Below are positions 35,070 to 42,903 of a stretch of DNA of 64,000 nucleotides, in pieces. The stretch is from positions 1 to 64,000 of the forward strand of contig NZ_OLMK01000008.1 in the NCBI RefSeq assembly GCF_900290235.1, written 5' to 3'. This stretch comes from Streptomyces sp. MA5143a. GTDB lineage: Bacteria > Actinomycetota > Actinomycetes > Streptomycetales > Streptomycetaceae. The translations under genes were made by a program, and so were the position numbers. Under the pieces are notes generated by a model. That model saw only the letters and a list, made by a program, of their open reading frames with translations, was not told where the DNA came from and searched no databases. Position 1 is the first letter of the stretch, and every line of letters starts with the position of its first letter.

Positions 35070-35761
35070 GCAGGGCGGAGATCCTGCGGAGCGCCGACGA
35101 GGCGGTCGCCGGCATCGAGGACGGGTCCACCGTGCTCGTGGGCGGCTTCGGCCTGGCGGGCATGCCGTTCGACCTGATCGACGCGCTCATCCGGCAGGGG
35201 GCGAAGGACCTCACCATCGTGTCCAACAACGCAGGCAACGGCGATGTCGGGCTCGCCGCGCTGCTCGCCGCCGGCCGGGTGCGCAAGGTGCTCTGCTCCT
35301 TCCCGCGCCAGGTCGACTCCTGGGTCTTCGACGACCTCTACCGTGCCGGGAAGGTCGAACTGGAGGTCGTGCCGCAGGGCAATCTCGCCGAGCGGATGCG
35401 CGCGGCCGGTGCCGGCATCGGCGCGTTCTACTGCCCGACCGCGGTCGGCACCCCGCTCGCCGAGGGCAAGGAGGAGCGGGAGATCGACGGCCGGAAGTAT
35501 CTGCTGGAGTACCCGATCAAGGGCGACTACGCGCTGATCAGCGCCCACCGCGCGGACACGATGGGCAACCTCGTCTACCGGAAGACCGCCCGCAACTTCG
35601 GACCGGTCATGGCCACGGCCGCGACGACGACCATCGTCCAGGTCGACCAGGTCGTCGAGACGGGGCAGCTCGACCCCGAGGCCGTGGCCACCCCGTCCAT
35701 CTACGTCGACCGGATCGTCCAGGTCGAGGCCCGTCACTACACCGTGCAGGGGGCGCGATGA
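35066..35761 (+). CDS. pcaI: 3-oxoadipate CoA-transferase, alpha subunit
   Basis: PcaI is the A subunit of succinyl-CoA:3-oxoadipate CoA-transferase, which activates beta-ketoadipate. The 231-residue protein has the class I CoA-transferase start VLVGGFGLAGMPFDLIDAL (about residues 24-42), NNAGNGDVGLAALL (about 54-67), and GRKYLLEYPIKGDYALI (about 141-157), close to AtoD/ScoA. It overlaps pcaF upstream and pcaJ downstream, both by ATGA, so the subunits are made in step. A 3-oxoacid CoA-transferase for ketone bodies is the alternative; LysR and thiolase context favours pca. Confidence 0.9.
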   Translation: MSRAEILRSADEAVAGIEDGSTVLVGGFGLAGMPFDLIDALIRQGAKDLTIVSNNAGNGDVGLAALLAAGRVRKVLCSFPRQVDSWVFDDLYRAGKVELEVVPQGNLAERMRAAGAGIGAFYCPTAVGTPLAEGKEEREIDGRKYLLEYPIKGDYALISAHRADTMGNLVYRKTARNFGPVMATAATTTIVQVDQVVETGQLDPEAVATPSIYVDRIVQVEARHYTVQGAR

Positions 35762-36462
35762 CCACCACACCGACGACCGCGGGGGCGACCCCGGCGAGCG
35801 GTCGGGCGGATGCCGTGCCGCCGATGACCGCCGACCACCGGCTCTCGATGGACGAGCTGGCCGCCGTCATCGCACGCGACATCCCGGCGGGCGCCTTCGT
35901 CAACCTCGGCATCGGCCAGCCCACCAAGATCGCCGACCATCTGCCGGACGACTCCGGGGTGGTGCTGCACACCGAGAACGGCATGCTCAACATGGGGCCG
36001 AAGGCCGAGGGCGACGCGGTCGACCCCGACCTGACCAACGCCGGCAAGGTCCCGGTGACCGAGCTGCCGGGCGCGGCGTACTTCCACCACGCCGACTCCT
36101 TCGCGATGATGCGCGGCGGCCACCTCGACGTGTGCGTCCTCGGGGCGTACCAGGTGGCGTTCGACGGCGACCTCGCCAACTGGCACACCGGTGAGCCCGA
36201 CGCCATCCCCGCCGTCGGCGGTGCCATGGACCTCGCCATCGGAGCCAAGGACGTCTACGTGATGATGACGCTCTTCACCCGCTCCGGTGAGCCGAAGCTC
36301 GTGCCCCGCTGCACCTATCCGCTCACCGGCGTCGGCTGCGTCAGCCGCGTCTACACGGACTGCGGCGTCTTCGACGTCGGCCCCGCCGGCGTACGGATCC
36401 GGCAGACGTACGGCGTCCCCGCCGGAGAACTGGCGGAGCGCCTCGGCATCACGCTCCCTTAG
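35758..36462 (+). CDS. pcaJ: 3-oxoadipate CoA-transferase, beta subunit
   Basis: PcaJ is the B subunit and carries the active-site Glu, visible in VVLHTENGMLNMGP (Glu of the E-N-G motif, about residue 66). The 234-residue protein also has FVNLGIGQPTKIADHL (about 45-60) and the GAMDLAIGAKDVYVMMTLFT segment (about 156-175), typical of AtoA/ScoB. A non-conserved tail of about 25 residues precedes the core. It is the last gene of the operon and faces the efflux gene across 28 bp. No pcaHGBLDC genes for the upper pathway are in the window. Confidence 0.9.
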   Translation: MTTTPTTAGATPASGRADAVPPMTADHRLSMDELAAVIARDIPAGAFVNLGIGQPTKIADHLPDDSGVVLHTENGMLNMGPKAEGDAVDPDLTNAGKVPVTELPGAAYFHHADSFAMMRGGHLDVCVLGAYQVAFDGDLANWHTGEPDAIPAVGGAMDLAIGAKDVYVMMTLFTRSGEPKLVPRCTYPLTGVGCVSRVYTDCGVFDVGPAGVRIRQTYGVPAGELAERLGITLP

Positions 36463-36490
36463 GGAAGCCACCACCCCCGTCCGGGAGGGA

Positions 36491-37669
36491 TCACGCCCGC
36501 TCCTCCGTGCCCCGGCGGGCCGCGACGGCGGTACGGAGGGGGAGCGCGACGAGCAGCGCGACCGCGACCAGGAGCCCGCTCGCCCACAGCGGCCCGAGGA
36601 CCCCGGCCCGGGTGCCGAGGGTGGTCGCGGCAAGGACGGGGCCGACGGCGGCGCCGATGTTGAGCGCTGCCGTCGCGTACGAGCCGGCCATGGTGGGGGC
36701 CCCTGCCGCCTCGTGGAGGACGCGTGTGATCAGGGTGCCGCCCAGCGCGAACGACAGGGCGCCCTGCACGCACACGAGGACCAACAGCGCGACCGGCTGG
36801 TCCGCCAGCAGTGCCAGGGCCGGCCAGCCGAGGAGCAGCAACGGTCCGCCGACCGCGAGGACTTCGGCCGGGCGCCGGTCCGAGAGCCGGCCGGCGACGC
36901 TCACGCCCACGAAGCCGCCGGCGCCGAAGAGCATCAGGGCGACGGAGACCCACCACTCGCCCAGCCCGGCGGTGCCGGTCACCACGGGGGCGAGGAAGGT
37001 GAGGCCGCCGAACGTCGCCGCGTTCACCAGTGCGCCCAGCAGCATCACCAGGAGCAGCCGTGGCCGGGCGAGTTGGGCGAGTTCGACGGTGAGGGACGGC
37101 CGGTCGGTCGCCTCGTCGTTCCCGTGTCCTGCCGGGATCCCCTTCAGGATGCCGAGCGCGGCGGGCAGGCAGAGCGCGGCGACGGCCCAGAACGTGAACC
37201 GCCAGCCGAGCGAGGTGCCCAGCACCGACCCGCCGGGGACACCGGCGACCGTGGCCACCGTCGTGCCCGACAGCAGCACGGCCAGCGCGCGTCCCTTCCG
37301 GTCGGGCGGGACCAGCGCAGCGGCGGCCGTCAGGGCGACGGCGAGGAACCCGGCGTTCGCGACCGCGGCGACGACCCGCGTGGCGAACAGGACGGCGAAG
37401 CTCGTGGTGAGGGCGCCCACGACATGAGCCGCCGCGAAGGTGAGGACGAACCCGAGGAGGCCGGAGCGCGGGGGCCGTTCGCGGGCGAGCGCGGCCACCA
37501 GGGGAGCGCCGACGACCATGCCGACCGCGAACGCCGACGTGAGCGTGCCCGCCGCCCCGACCGTGACGCCGAGATCCGAGGCGATGCCCGGCAGGAGGCC
37601 GGCGAGCATGAACTCCGAGGTGCCCATGGCGAAGACCGCCACGGCGAGCAGATACAGGGGGAGAGGCAT
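36491..37669 (-). CDS. MFS drug efflux transporter (Cmx/CmlR chloramphenicol type)
   Basis: A 392-residue major facilitator of the DHA1 12-segment group. The start LPLYLLAVAVFAMGTSEFML (about residues 3-22) with the TSEFM motif, GTLTSAFAVGMVVGAPLVAA (about 41-60), GRALAVLLSGTTVATVAGVP (about 128-147) containing motif C-like G-x-x-x-G-x-P, and GFVGVSVAGRLSDRRP in the second half match the Cmx/CmrA family, which exports chloramphenicol in Streptomyces. The ATG at 37669 has GGAG seven bases upstream. Real substrate not proven. Convergent with pcaJ. Confidence 0.82.
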   Translation of the reverse strand: MPLPLYLLAVAVFAMGTSEFMLAGLLPGIASDLGVTVGAAGTLTSAFAVGMVVGAPLVAALARERPPRSGLLGFVLTFAAAHVVGALTTSFAVLFATRVVAAVANAGFLAVALTAAAALVPPDRKGRALAVLLSGTTVATVAGVPGGSVLGTSLGWRFTFWAVAALCLPAALGILKGIPAGHGNDEATDRPSLTVELAQLARPRLLLVMLLGALVNAATFGGLTFLAPVVTGTAGLGEWWVSVALMLFGAGGFVGVSVAGRLSDRRPAEVLAVGGPLLLLGWPALALLADQPVALLVLVCVQGALSFALGGTLITRVLHEAAGAPTMAGSYATAALNIGAAVGPVLAATTLGTRAGVLGPLWASGLLVAVALLVALPLRTAVAARRGTEERA

Positions 37670-38008
37670 CGAGTGGCTCCGAGGTGAGGAGAAGCACGAG
37701 AAGGTCGTCTCGTCACCGCGGCCGGCCCCGCGCGCAGCCTTGTCCCACCGCTCAGGGCGGTACGACGACAGCGCTACGCGTTCAGTGGTTCAGGGGGCTG
37801 ACGGCGTGACCGAAAGCCCCCGCGTCATCCGACTCAGGACTCGCCATGCCCCGCACGCTACCCGACCCGAGCGGACCCCGGCAGCCGCGTTTTCCGTCGG
37901 CCCCGGCCTTGTGTGCGACCCGATGATGACCTCCTTCCGCCACTCGGCGGGGGTGGACCCGACGGGTGCCGGATGGGCGTGCGGGTGCGGGGCTTCCAGG
38001 CTGGAGGC
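37670..38008. other. 339-bp gap upstream of the MFS gene, no gene seen
   Basis: No frame here shows convincing coding features. A short palindrome, ACCGC (37747-37751) and GCGGT (37757-37761), lies about 80 bp upstream of the MFS start and may be an operator or attenuator part. Related chloramphenicol-efflux genes are known to have control in the leader, but I could not identify a leader peptide with confidence. Confidence 0.4.
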
Positions 38009-38224
38009 ATGACACACCGTGCGCGGCACGAGGCGCCCGACACCGCCCTCGCGTCAGCGGCCGACGTACCCGGCCGTGATGTCGTCCCCCGCCGGGGCGA
38101 CTTCCTGGAGTTCCTCGGCCTGATGCTGGCGGCCGGCGCCCTCGTCCTGGTCGTCGTCCACCCCGAGGTCCCCGGAGCGCTGGTACGCGCCCTCGCCACG
38201 GGAACGGCCGGACTCGTCCGCTGA
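38009..38224 (+). CDS. Small single-span membrane protein (hypothetical)
   Basis: A 71-residue frame: a polar N-terminal half rich in Arg, Asp and Ala, then one hydrophobic segment, FLEFLGLMLAAGALVLVVVH (about residues 33-52), and a short tail. It does not match any family I know. It ends 8 bp before the first possible ATG of the ABC exporter (53 bp before the preferred start), so it could be a small accessory of that transporter. GGAGG is present but only one base before the ATG at 38009, so the start is doubtful. Confidence 0.4.
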   Translation: MTHRARHEAPDTALASAADVPGRDVVPRRGDFLEFLGLMLAAGALVLVVVHPEVPGALVRALATGTAGLVR

Positions 38225-38277
38225 GCCGGCACATGAGCACGCCCGGTCCGCCATGGACCGCCGAGGAAGGGAACCCG

Positions 38278-40074
38278 GTGAACACCGCATCCGCTCCGAC
38301 GACGGAGGAGTCCCCCGAGACGTCCCTGTCCGCCCGGGAGACGGTCAGGGCGCTGTACGCGTATGTCCGGCCCCACCGGTGGGCCGTGGCGCTCGGTCTG
38401 TTGTGTGCCCTGGTGGGGGCCGCAGGGGCGCTGTCGCAGCCGCTGGCCACGAAGGCGCTGGTGGACCGGATGGCCTCCGGCGGGACGATCACGGGGATCC
38501 TGATCGGGCTCACCGCGCTGGTGGTGGTGGGCACGGCGGTCGAGGCGTACGGCGCGTATGTGCTGGAGCGGACGGCGGAGTCGGTGGTGCTGGCCGCTCG
38601 ACGCACCGTGGTGGGGAGGCTGTTGCGGCTGCGGATCGCGGAGTTCGAGCGGATCCCGCCGGGCGATCTGATGTCCCGTGTCACCTCGGACACGACGCTG
38701 CTGCGGGCGGTCAGCACACAGGCGGTCGTCTCCGCGGCCACCGGCGCGGTCGCGTTCGTCGCGGCGATCGTGATGATGGCGTTCCTCGACGCCGTGCTGC
38801 TGGGGGTGACGCTCGGCGTGGTCGTGCTGGTCGGCGGGGCCGTCGCGCTGGTGATGCCGCGGATCGCCCGGGCCACCGAACGGTCGCAGCAGGCCGTCGG
38901 GGAGATCTCCGTCGCGCTGGAGCGGGCCTTCGGGGCGTTCCGTACGGTGAAGGCGTCCGGCGCCGAGGGCCGGGAGACCGCCCGCGTGGAGGCGGCGGCA
39001 CGGCGGGCCTGGCGGCACGGCGTGAAGGGCGCGAGGTGGGAGGCCGCGGCGGGCTCGGCCGACGAACTCGCCGTCCAGCTGGCCTTCCTCGCGGTGCTCG
39101 CCGTCGGTGGCGCGCGCGTGGCGTCCGGGGCGATCCCCGTCTCCACCCTCATCGCCTTCCTGCTGTACCTCTTCTATCTGATGGAGCCGGTGTCCCGGCT
39201 GGTCGACGCCGCGTCCTCCTACCAGGAGGGGTCGGCGGCCATCTCCCGGATCGCGGCCGTGGAACGTCTGGCGACGGAGCCGGTCATCGGGCGGCAGGAC
39301 ACCCCGCCCCGGCAGGTGGCGGCGGTGCCGGGCCCGGCGTCGGTCCGCTTCGAGGACGTGTCCTTCCGCTACCGCGCCGGTCTGCCCCACGTCCACCACC
39401 AGGTGAGCTTCGAGGTTCCGGGCGGCGGGACGACGGCCTTCGTGGGGCCCTCCGGTGCGGGCAAGTCGACGGTGTTCGCGCTCATCGAGCGGTTCCACGA
39501 GGTCACCGGCGGCAGGGTCCTCGTCGACGGACAGGACGTACGGCACTGGTCGCTGCCCCGGCTGCGGGCCGCGATCGGCTACGTCGAACAGGACGCCCCG
39601 GTGCTGGCCGGCACGCTCCGCGAGAACCTGGTCTTCGCGGCGCCCGGCGCGAGCGACGACGACATCCGCGACGTCCTGGCCCGGACCAAGCTCGACACCC
39701 TCGTCGAGCGCCTGCCCCATGGCCTCGACACCCCGGTCGGACACCGCGGCTCCAAGCTGTCCGGCGGCGAGCGGCAGCGCGTCGCCATCGCCCGCGCCCT
39801 GCTGCGCAAGCCCCGCCTGCTCCTGCTGGACGAGGCGACCTCGCAACTCGACGCCGTCAACGAGCTGGCACTGCGGGACGTCCTCACCGAGGTGGCGCGG
39901 CAGACCACCGTGCTGGTGGTGGCCCACCGTCTGTCGACGGTGACGGGCGCCGAGCGGATCGTCGTGATGGACGCCGGACGGGTCCGTGCCGTCGGCACCC
40001 ACGAGGAACTGGTGGCCGAGGACGAGCTGTACGCACACCTGGCGGCCACCCAACTCCTGACCCCCACGAACTGA
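38278..40074 (+). CDS. ABC exporter, fused membrane and ATPase domains
   Basis: A half-transporter of about 598 residues working as a dimer. The membrane domain (about residues 25-310) has six hydrophobic segments and the cytoplasmic-loop sequence ERIPPGDLMSRVTSDTTLLR typical of the LmrA/MsbA type. The ATPase has Walker A GPSGAGKST (about 393-401), Q-loop YVEQDAPV, signature LSGGERQRVAIARALLRK (about 496-513) and Walker B LLLLDEATSQLD (about 516-527). GTG 38278 is preferred because AGGAAGGG precedes it at good distance; an ATG at 38233 would add 15 residues. The substrate may be a drug, lipid or peptide. Confidence 0.88.
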   Translation: MNTASAPTTEESPETSLSARETVRALYAYVRPHRWAVALGLLCALVGAAGALSQPLATKALVDRMASGGTITGILIGLTALVVVGTAVEAYGAYVLERTAESVVLAARRTVVGRLLRLRIAEFERIPPGDLMSRVTSDTTLLRAVSTQAVVSAATGAVAFVAAIVMMAFLDAVLLGVTLGVVVLVGGAVALVMPRIARATERSQQAVGEISVALERAFGAFRTVKASGAEGRETARVEAAARRAWRHGVKGARWEAAAGSADELAVQLAFLAVLAVGGARVASGAIPVSTLIAFLLYLFYLMEPVSRLVDAASSYQEGSAAISRIAAVERLATEPVIGRQDTPPRQVAAVPGPASVRFEDVSFRYRAGLPHVHHQVSFEVPGGGTTAFVGPSGAGKSTVFALIERFHEVTGGRVLVDGQDVRHWSLPRLRAAIGYVEQDAPVLAGTLRENLVFAAPGASDDDIRDVLARTKLDTLVERLPHGLDTPVGHRGSKLSGGERQRVAIARALLRKPRLLLLDEATSQLDAVNELALRDVLTEVARQTTVLVVAHRLSTVTGAERIVVMDAGRVRAVGTHEELVAEDELYAHLAATQLLTPTN

Positions 40075-40107
40075 GGTGGACGGCGCCGATCACCCGCCGC
40101 CGAGCGG

Positions 40108-40125
40108 CTATGACGGTCGTTATAG
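40108..40125. promoter_or_regulatory. TetR-type operator, copy 1
   Basis: CTATGACGGTCGTTATAG, whose reverse complement CTATAACGACCGTCATAG matches the three other copies at 40148, 41297 and 41332. It is an imperfect palindrome (CTATgACG / CGTtATAG), 50 bp upstream of the first tautomerase gene. Confidence 0.75.
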
Positions 40126-40147
40126 AAGCGTGTACGCTGACCCTCGT

Positions 40148-40165
40148 CCATAACGACTGTCATAG
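40148..40165. promoter_or_regulatory. TetR-type operator, copy 2
   Basis: CCATAACGACTGTCATAG, immediately upstream of the tautomerase ribosome-binding site and start codon (ATG 40175). Copies 1 and 2 are 40 bp apart centre to centre (close to four helical turns). Confidence 0.75.
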
Positions 40166-40174
40166 GAGCAGGGC

Positions 40175-40651
40175 ATGACGATCATCACCGTCACCACCCC
40201 GGCCGGACGGCTGAGCCCGGAGCGGCGTCGCACGCTCGCCGAGACGCTGACGGACGCGGTCCTCGTGCCGGAGGTGGGGCAGTTCGCCCCGCTCGCGCGG
40301 AGCGGGTTCCAGGTGCACTTCGTGGAGCGTCAGGCGGACATGGTGGCGATCGGCGGGCGGTTGCTGTCCGACCTCGGTCCGGACGCCGATGTCATGGTGG
40401 TCGACGTGGCCGTGATGGACGGGGACTGGCGGCAGGAGGTCAGAGCCGCCGTCATCGAACGCGTCCTCGCCGCACTGGCCGACGCCTGCGGGCTCGCGCG
40501 GCCCTCGCCGACCTGGTGGGTGAACTTCCGGGTCGTCGACGAGGGCAGCTGGGGCTCCGGCGGCGGCGTGCTGTCCATCCTCTCCCTCCTCGACAGCGGT
40601 GTGTTCACCGAGGAGAAGGCCAAGGCCGTCCGCGCCGCGCTCGGCGCGTGA
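40175..40651 (+). CDS. Tautomerase-superfamily protein lacking the N-terminal proline
   Basis: A 158-residue protein with two beta-alpha-beta units of the tautomerase (4-OT/MIF-like) type: residues 1-60 (MTIITVTTPAGRLSPERRRT) and about 65-150 (WWVNFRVVDEGSWGSGG at 111-127). Tautomerases use Pro-1 after Met removal; here residue 2 is Thr, so the usual catalytic base is absent, which suggests another chemistry or a non-catalytic role. The ATG at 40175 has AGGAGCAGGG upstream. Two operator copies precede it and the TetR gene lies convergent 7 bp downstream, so the locus is an inducible unit. Confidence 0.75.
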   Translation: MTIITVTTPAGRLSPERRRTLAETLTDAVLVPEVGQFAPLARSGFQVHFVERQADMVAIGGRLLSDLGPDADVMVVDVAVMDGDWRQEVRAAVIERVLAALADACGLARPSPTWWVNFRVVDEGSWGSGGGVLSILSLLDSGVFTEEKAKAVRAALGA

Positions 40652-40658
40652 CCCCGCG

Positions 40659-41243
40659 TCACCTCCGCGTGGCGGCGGCGATGAGGGCCTGGAGCTGTGC
40701 GGCGGTGTGATCCAGCGGCTGGGTGCTGCGCTTGGCGCGGCACATGGCCACCGTGCCCTCGACGGCCGCCACCACGAGTGTCGCCAACTGCGCGGCCTGC
40801 TCGCTCTCGGCGCCGTGCTCCCGCAGGGAGGCGGCGAGCAGGGCCTGCCACTGCTCGAAGACCTCGGCCGCCGCGACCAGCGCGGGCGGCACCCCGTCCG
40901 CCGGGGGTTCCTCGATGGCCACCGCCAGGACCGGGCAGCCCGCGTGGAAGTCGCTCCCGACCACGATCCCGCGCCACAGGTCCAGGAAGGCGCTCAGACC
41001 CGCCGCCGGCCCCGCCTCCAACTCCTTGCGCAGGCTCCGCGCGACCCACTCGCCGGTGAACCGGACCGCCTCCGTGGCCAGTTGCTGCTTGCCCTCGGGG
41101 AAGTAGTGGTACGTCGAGCCGAGCGGCGCCTCGGCGTGCTTGGCCATCTCCCGGATGCTCGTGGCGCTCAGTCCGCGCCGGCTGATCATGTCCGCGGCCC
41201 CGGCCACGATCCGCTCACGCGACGGCTTGCCGCTCCTGGTCAC
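40659..41243 (-). CDS. TetR-family repressor
   Basis: A 194-residue TetR regulator. The HTH is at about residues 8-52: SRERIVAGAADMISRRGLSA then SIREMAKHAEAPLGSTYHYF, with PEGKQQLATEAV following. The GTG at 41243 is preferred because GGAGGGAG lies at correct distance; a frame to ATG 41312 would start inside the operator at 41297-41314. The C-terminal ligand domain contains Cys in GCPVLAVAIEEPP, as in the YxaF/LmrA-like TetR_C group. Four copies of one palindrome flank the locus, so it most likely represses itself, the tautomerase and the dehydrogenase operon. Confidence 0.88.
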   Translation of the reverse strand: MTRSGKPSRERIVAGAADMISRRGLSATSIREMAKHAEAPLGSTYHYFPEGKQQLATEAVRFTGEWVARSLRKELEAGPAAGLSAFLDLWRGIVVGSDFHAGCPVLAVAIEEPPADGVPPALVAAAEVFEQWQALLAASLREHGAESEQAAQLATLVVAAVEGTVAMCRAKRSTQPLDHTAAQLQALIAAATRR

Positions 41244-41296
41244 CGCGCCACTCCCTCCGGTCCCCTGGCGTCCGTCACGGTCGCGGCCGCCCCTGG

Positions 41297-41314
41297 TTAT
41301 AACGTCCGTCATAG
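41297..41314. promoter_or_regulatory. TetR-type operator, copy 3
   Basis: TTATAACGTCCGTCATAG, in the divergent region 54 bp upstream of the preferred tetR start. Copies 3 and 4 are 35 bp apart. Confidence 0.75.
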
Positions 41315-41331
41315 TCTAGCGTGACCCAGGT

Positions 41332-41349
41332 CCATAACGATCGTCATAG
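41332..41349. promoter_or_regulatory. TetR-type operator, copy 4
   Basis: CCATAACGATCGTCATAG, eight bases upstream of the start of the short tautomerase gene at 41358, so repressor here would block that operon. Confidence 0.75.
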
Positions 41350-41357
41350 GAGCCGTC

Positions 41358-41543
41358 ATGCCCATGATCCGGTTGACCGTGCCCACGGGAGCCCTCACCA
41401 AGGAGGGCCGCGCCACCGTCCGGCGCGACCTCGGGGCCGTCCTGCCGCGCTGGGAGGGAGCGCCCGACACCGCGTTCTTCCGCGCCCAGGCGTGGAGTTA
41501 CCCTCACCCTGGCGCGGGGAACGCGGAGCAGGCCGGTGCGTGA
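41358..41543 (+). CDS. Short, probably truncated tautomerase
   Basis: A 61-residue product starting MPMIRLTVPTGALTKEGRAT, a proper tautomerase N-terminus with Pro at position 2 (Pro-1 of the mature protein). The first 47 residues (to FFRAQAWSY) resemble the N-terminal half of longer, two-unit tautomerases; the last 14 (HPGAGNAEQAGA) look unrelated and the stop follows at once. A deletion has probably removed the second half. At 61 residues it is near the length of true 4-OT, so function as an oligomer is not excluded. It overlaps the dehydrogenase start by 8 bp. Confidence 0.65.
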   Translation: MPMIRLTVPTGALTKEGRATVRRDLGAVLPRWEGAPDTAFFRAQAWSYPHPGAGNAEQAGA

Positions 41544-42558
41544 GCTGACGTACGTCGCCCGCCGCACCGTCGAGTGGCGCGAGGCCCCCGACCCCCGGGT
41601 CGGGTCGGCCGGTGAGGCCGTCGTGGCGCCGGTCGCCGCGACCTCCTGCGACGTGGACTCGGCGATCCTGGCGGGCCACGGCTTCATCGAACCGCCGTTC
41701 GCCCTCGGCCACGAGTGCGTCGCCCGTGTCGTCGACATCGGTGACGCCGTGACCGCCGTCGCCCCCGGCGACCTGGTCGTCGTGCCCTGGTCCATCAGCT
41801 GCGGCACCTGCGGCCACTGCCGCGACGGGCTCACCGCCCACTGCGCCTCCGTACCGCACATGGCGATGTACGGCGCACCGATCGGCGGCAGTTGGGGCGG
41901 CCTCTTCTCCGACCTGGTCCGGGTGCCGTACGCGGACGCCATGCTCGTCCCGCTGCCGGCGGGCCTCGACCCGATCGCCATGGCCTCGGCGAGCGACAAC
42001 TGGTCGTTGTCGTGGCGCCTGGTCGCGCCCCACCTCACGGCCCGCCCCGGCGCGCGGGTGCTGGTCGTCGCCCGGGGCAGCATCGGCCTCTACGTGTGCG
42101 ACATCGCCCGCGCCCTCGGCGCCTCCGACGTCCTCTACGTCGACCCCGACGCCGAGCACCGCCGGCTCGCCGCGGGCTTCGGCGCCCGCACCGTCGAGAC
42201 GATGGAACCGGTGCGCCACGGCTTCGACCTCGCCGTGGAGGCGACCGGCCGCGTCGACCAGCTCGCACTGGCCGTCAACTCCCTCGCCCCCGAGGGCGTA
42301 TGCGAGTCGGCGGGCAACCACTTCCGCCCCGGTGGGCTGCCGCTGCTCGACATGTACCTCACCGGGGTCACCCTGCGGATCGCCCGCGACAACGTCCGCG
42401 CCCACCTGCCCGACGCCCTCGCGCTCGCCGCCTCCGGCACGGTCGACCCGGCCCGAGTCGTCTCCCACGTCCTCGACTGGGAACAGCTCCCCGAGGCCCT
42501 GCCCGAGCGGCACCTCAAGCCGGTGTTCGTCGCCGAACGGGGCACGACCACAGGCTGA
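41536..42558 (+). CDS. Zinc-dependent alcohol dehydrogenase (MDR superfamily)
   Basis: A 340-residue medium-chain dehydrogenase. The N-terminal GroES-like domain has the catalytic zinc region TSCDVDSAI (about residues 36-44) and GHECVARVVDIGDAV (about 58-72), and the structural zinc Cys in CGTCGHCRDGLTAHC (about 92-106). The NAD(P) fold contains ARVLVVARGSIGLYVCDIARALGA (about 175-198), where the usual GxGxxG is changed to ARGSIGLY, and VLYVDPDAEHR. GTG start at 41536, inside the tautomerase end. TetR operators upstream suggest control with the tautomerases, as for detoxification of a reactive alcohol or aldehyde. Confidence 0.85.
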   Translation: MRELTYVARRTVEWREAPDPRVGSAGEAVVAPVAATSCDVDSAILAGHGFIEPPFALGHECVARVVDIGDAVTAVAPGDLVVVPWSISCGTCGHCRDGLTAHCASVPHMAMYGAPIGGSWGGLFSDLVRVPYADAMLVPLPAGLDPIAMASASDNWSLSWRLVAPHLTARPGARVLVVARGSIGLYVCDIARALGASDVLYVDPDAEHRRLAAGFGARTVETMEPVRHGFDLAVEATGRVDQLALAVNSLAPEGVCESAGNHFRPGGLPLLDMYLTGVTLRIARDNVRAHLPDALALAASGTVDPARVVSHVLDWEQLPEALPERHLKPVFVAERGTTTG

Positions 42559-42802
42559 CCGGGGCCCACGGACCACGGCACCCCTCGTTGATGCGTTCGA
42601 TCGCGGTCAGGCCGTCCATGCCCGGCATACGCAGGTCCATCAGCACGACGTCCGGGCGGCTGCGCCGGACGGCCTCGATGCCGGCCGCGCCGTCATGGGC
42701 CACGTCGACGACCTCCAGGTCCTCGGCCGAGCCGAGAATGGTGCGCAGGAAGACACACACCATGGGCTCGTCGTCCACCACGACTACTCGGGCCACGCTC
42801 AC
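42515..42802 (-). pseudogene. Response-regulator receiver fragment, truncated
   Basis: The frame starts as a normal NarL-type response regulator: MSVARVVVVDDEPMVCVFLR, phospho-acceptor D56 in VVLMDLRMPGMDG, then LTAIERI. At about residue 71 (nt 42589) homology stops; the remaining 24 residues and the stop lie in sequence shared with the dehydrogenase end. The rest of the receiver and the whole LuxR-type HTH are missing. It is a remnant left at the edge of the tautomerase/dehydrogenase segment, so that segment was probably inserted, or a deletion occurred. Confidence 0.75.
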
Positions 42803-42903
42803 ACCACCGATTCCGCGGTCGGTCCTGACGTGCCCCGGTCGCTCCTGTCCTCCGCGTGCGCCGGAGTTCGTGAGAAACGGGCGGTGCGCCGTGCCGGCGG
42901 CGG

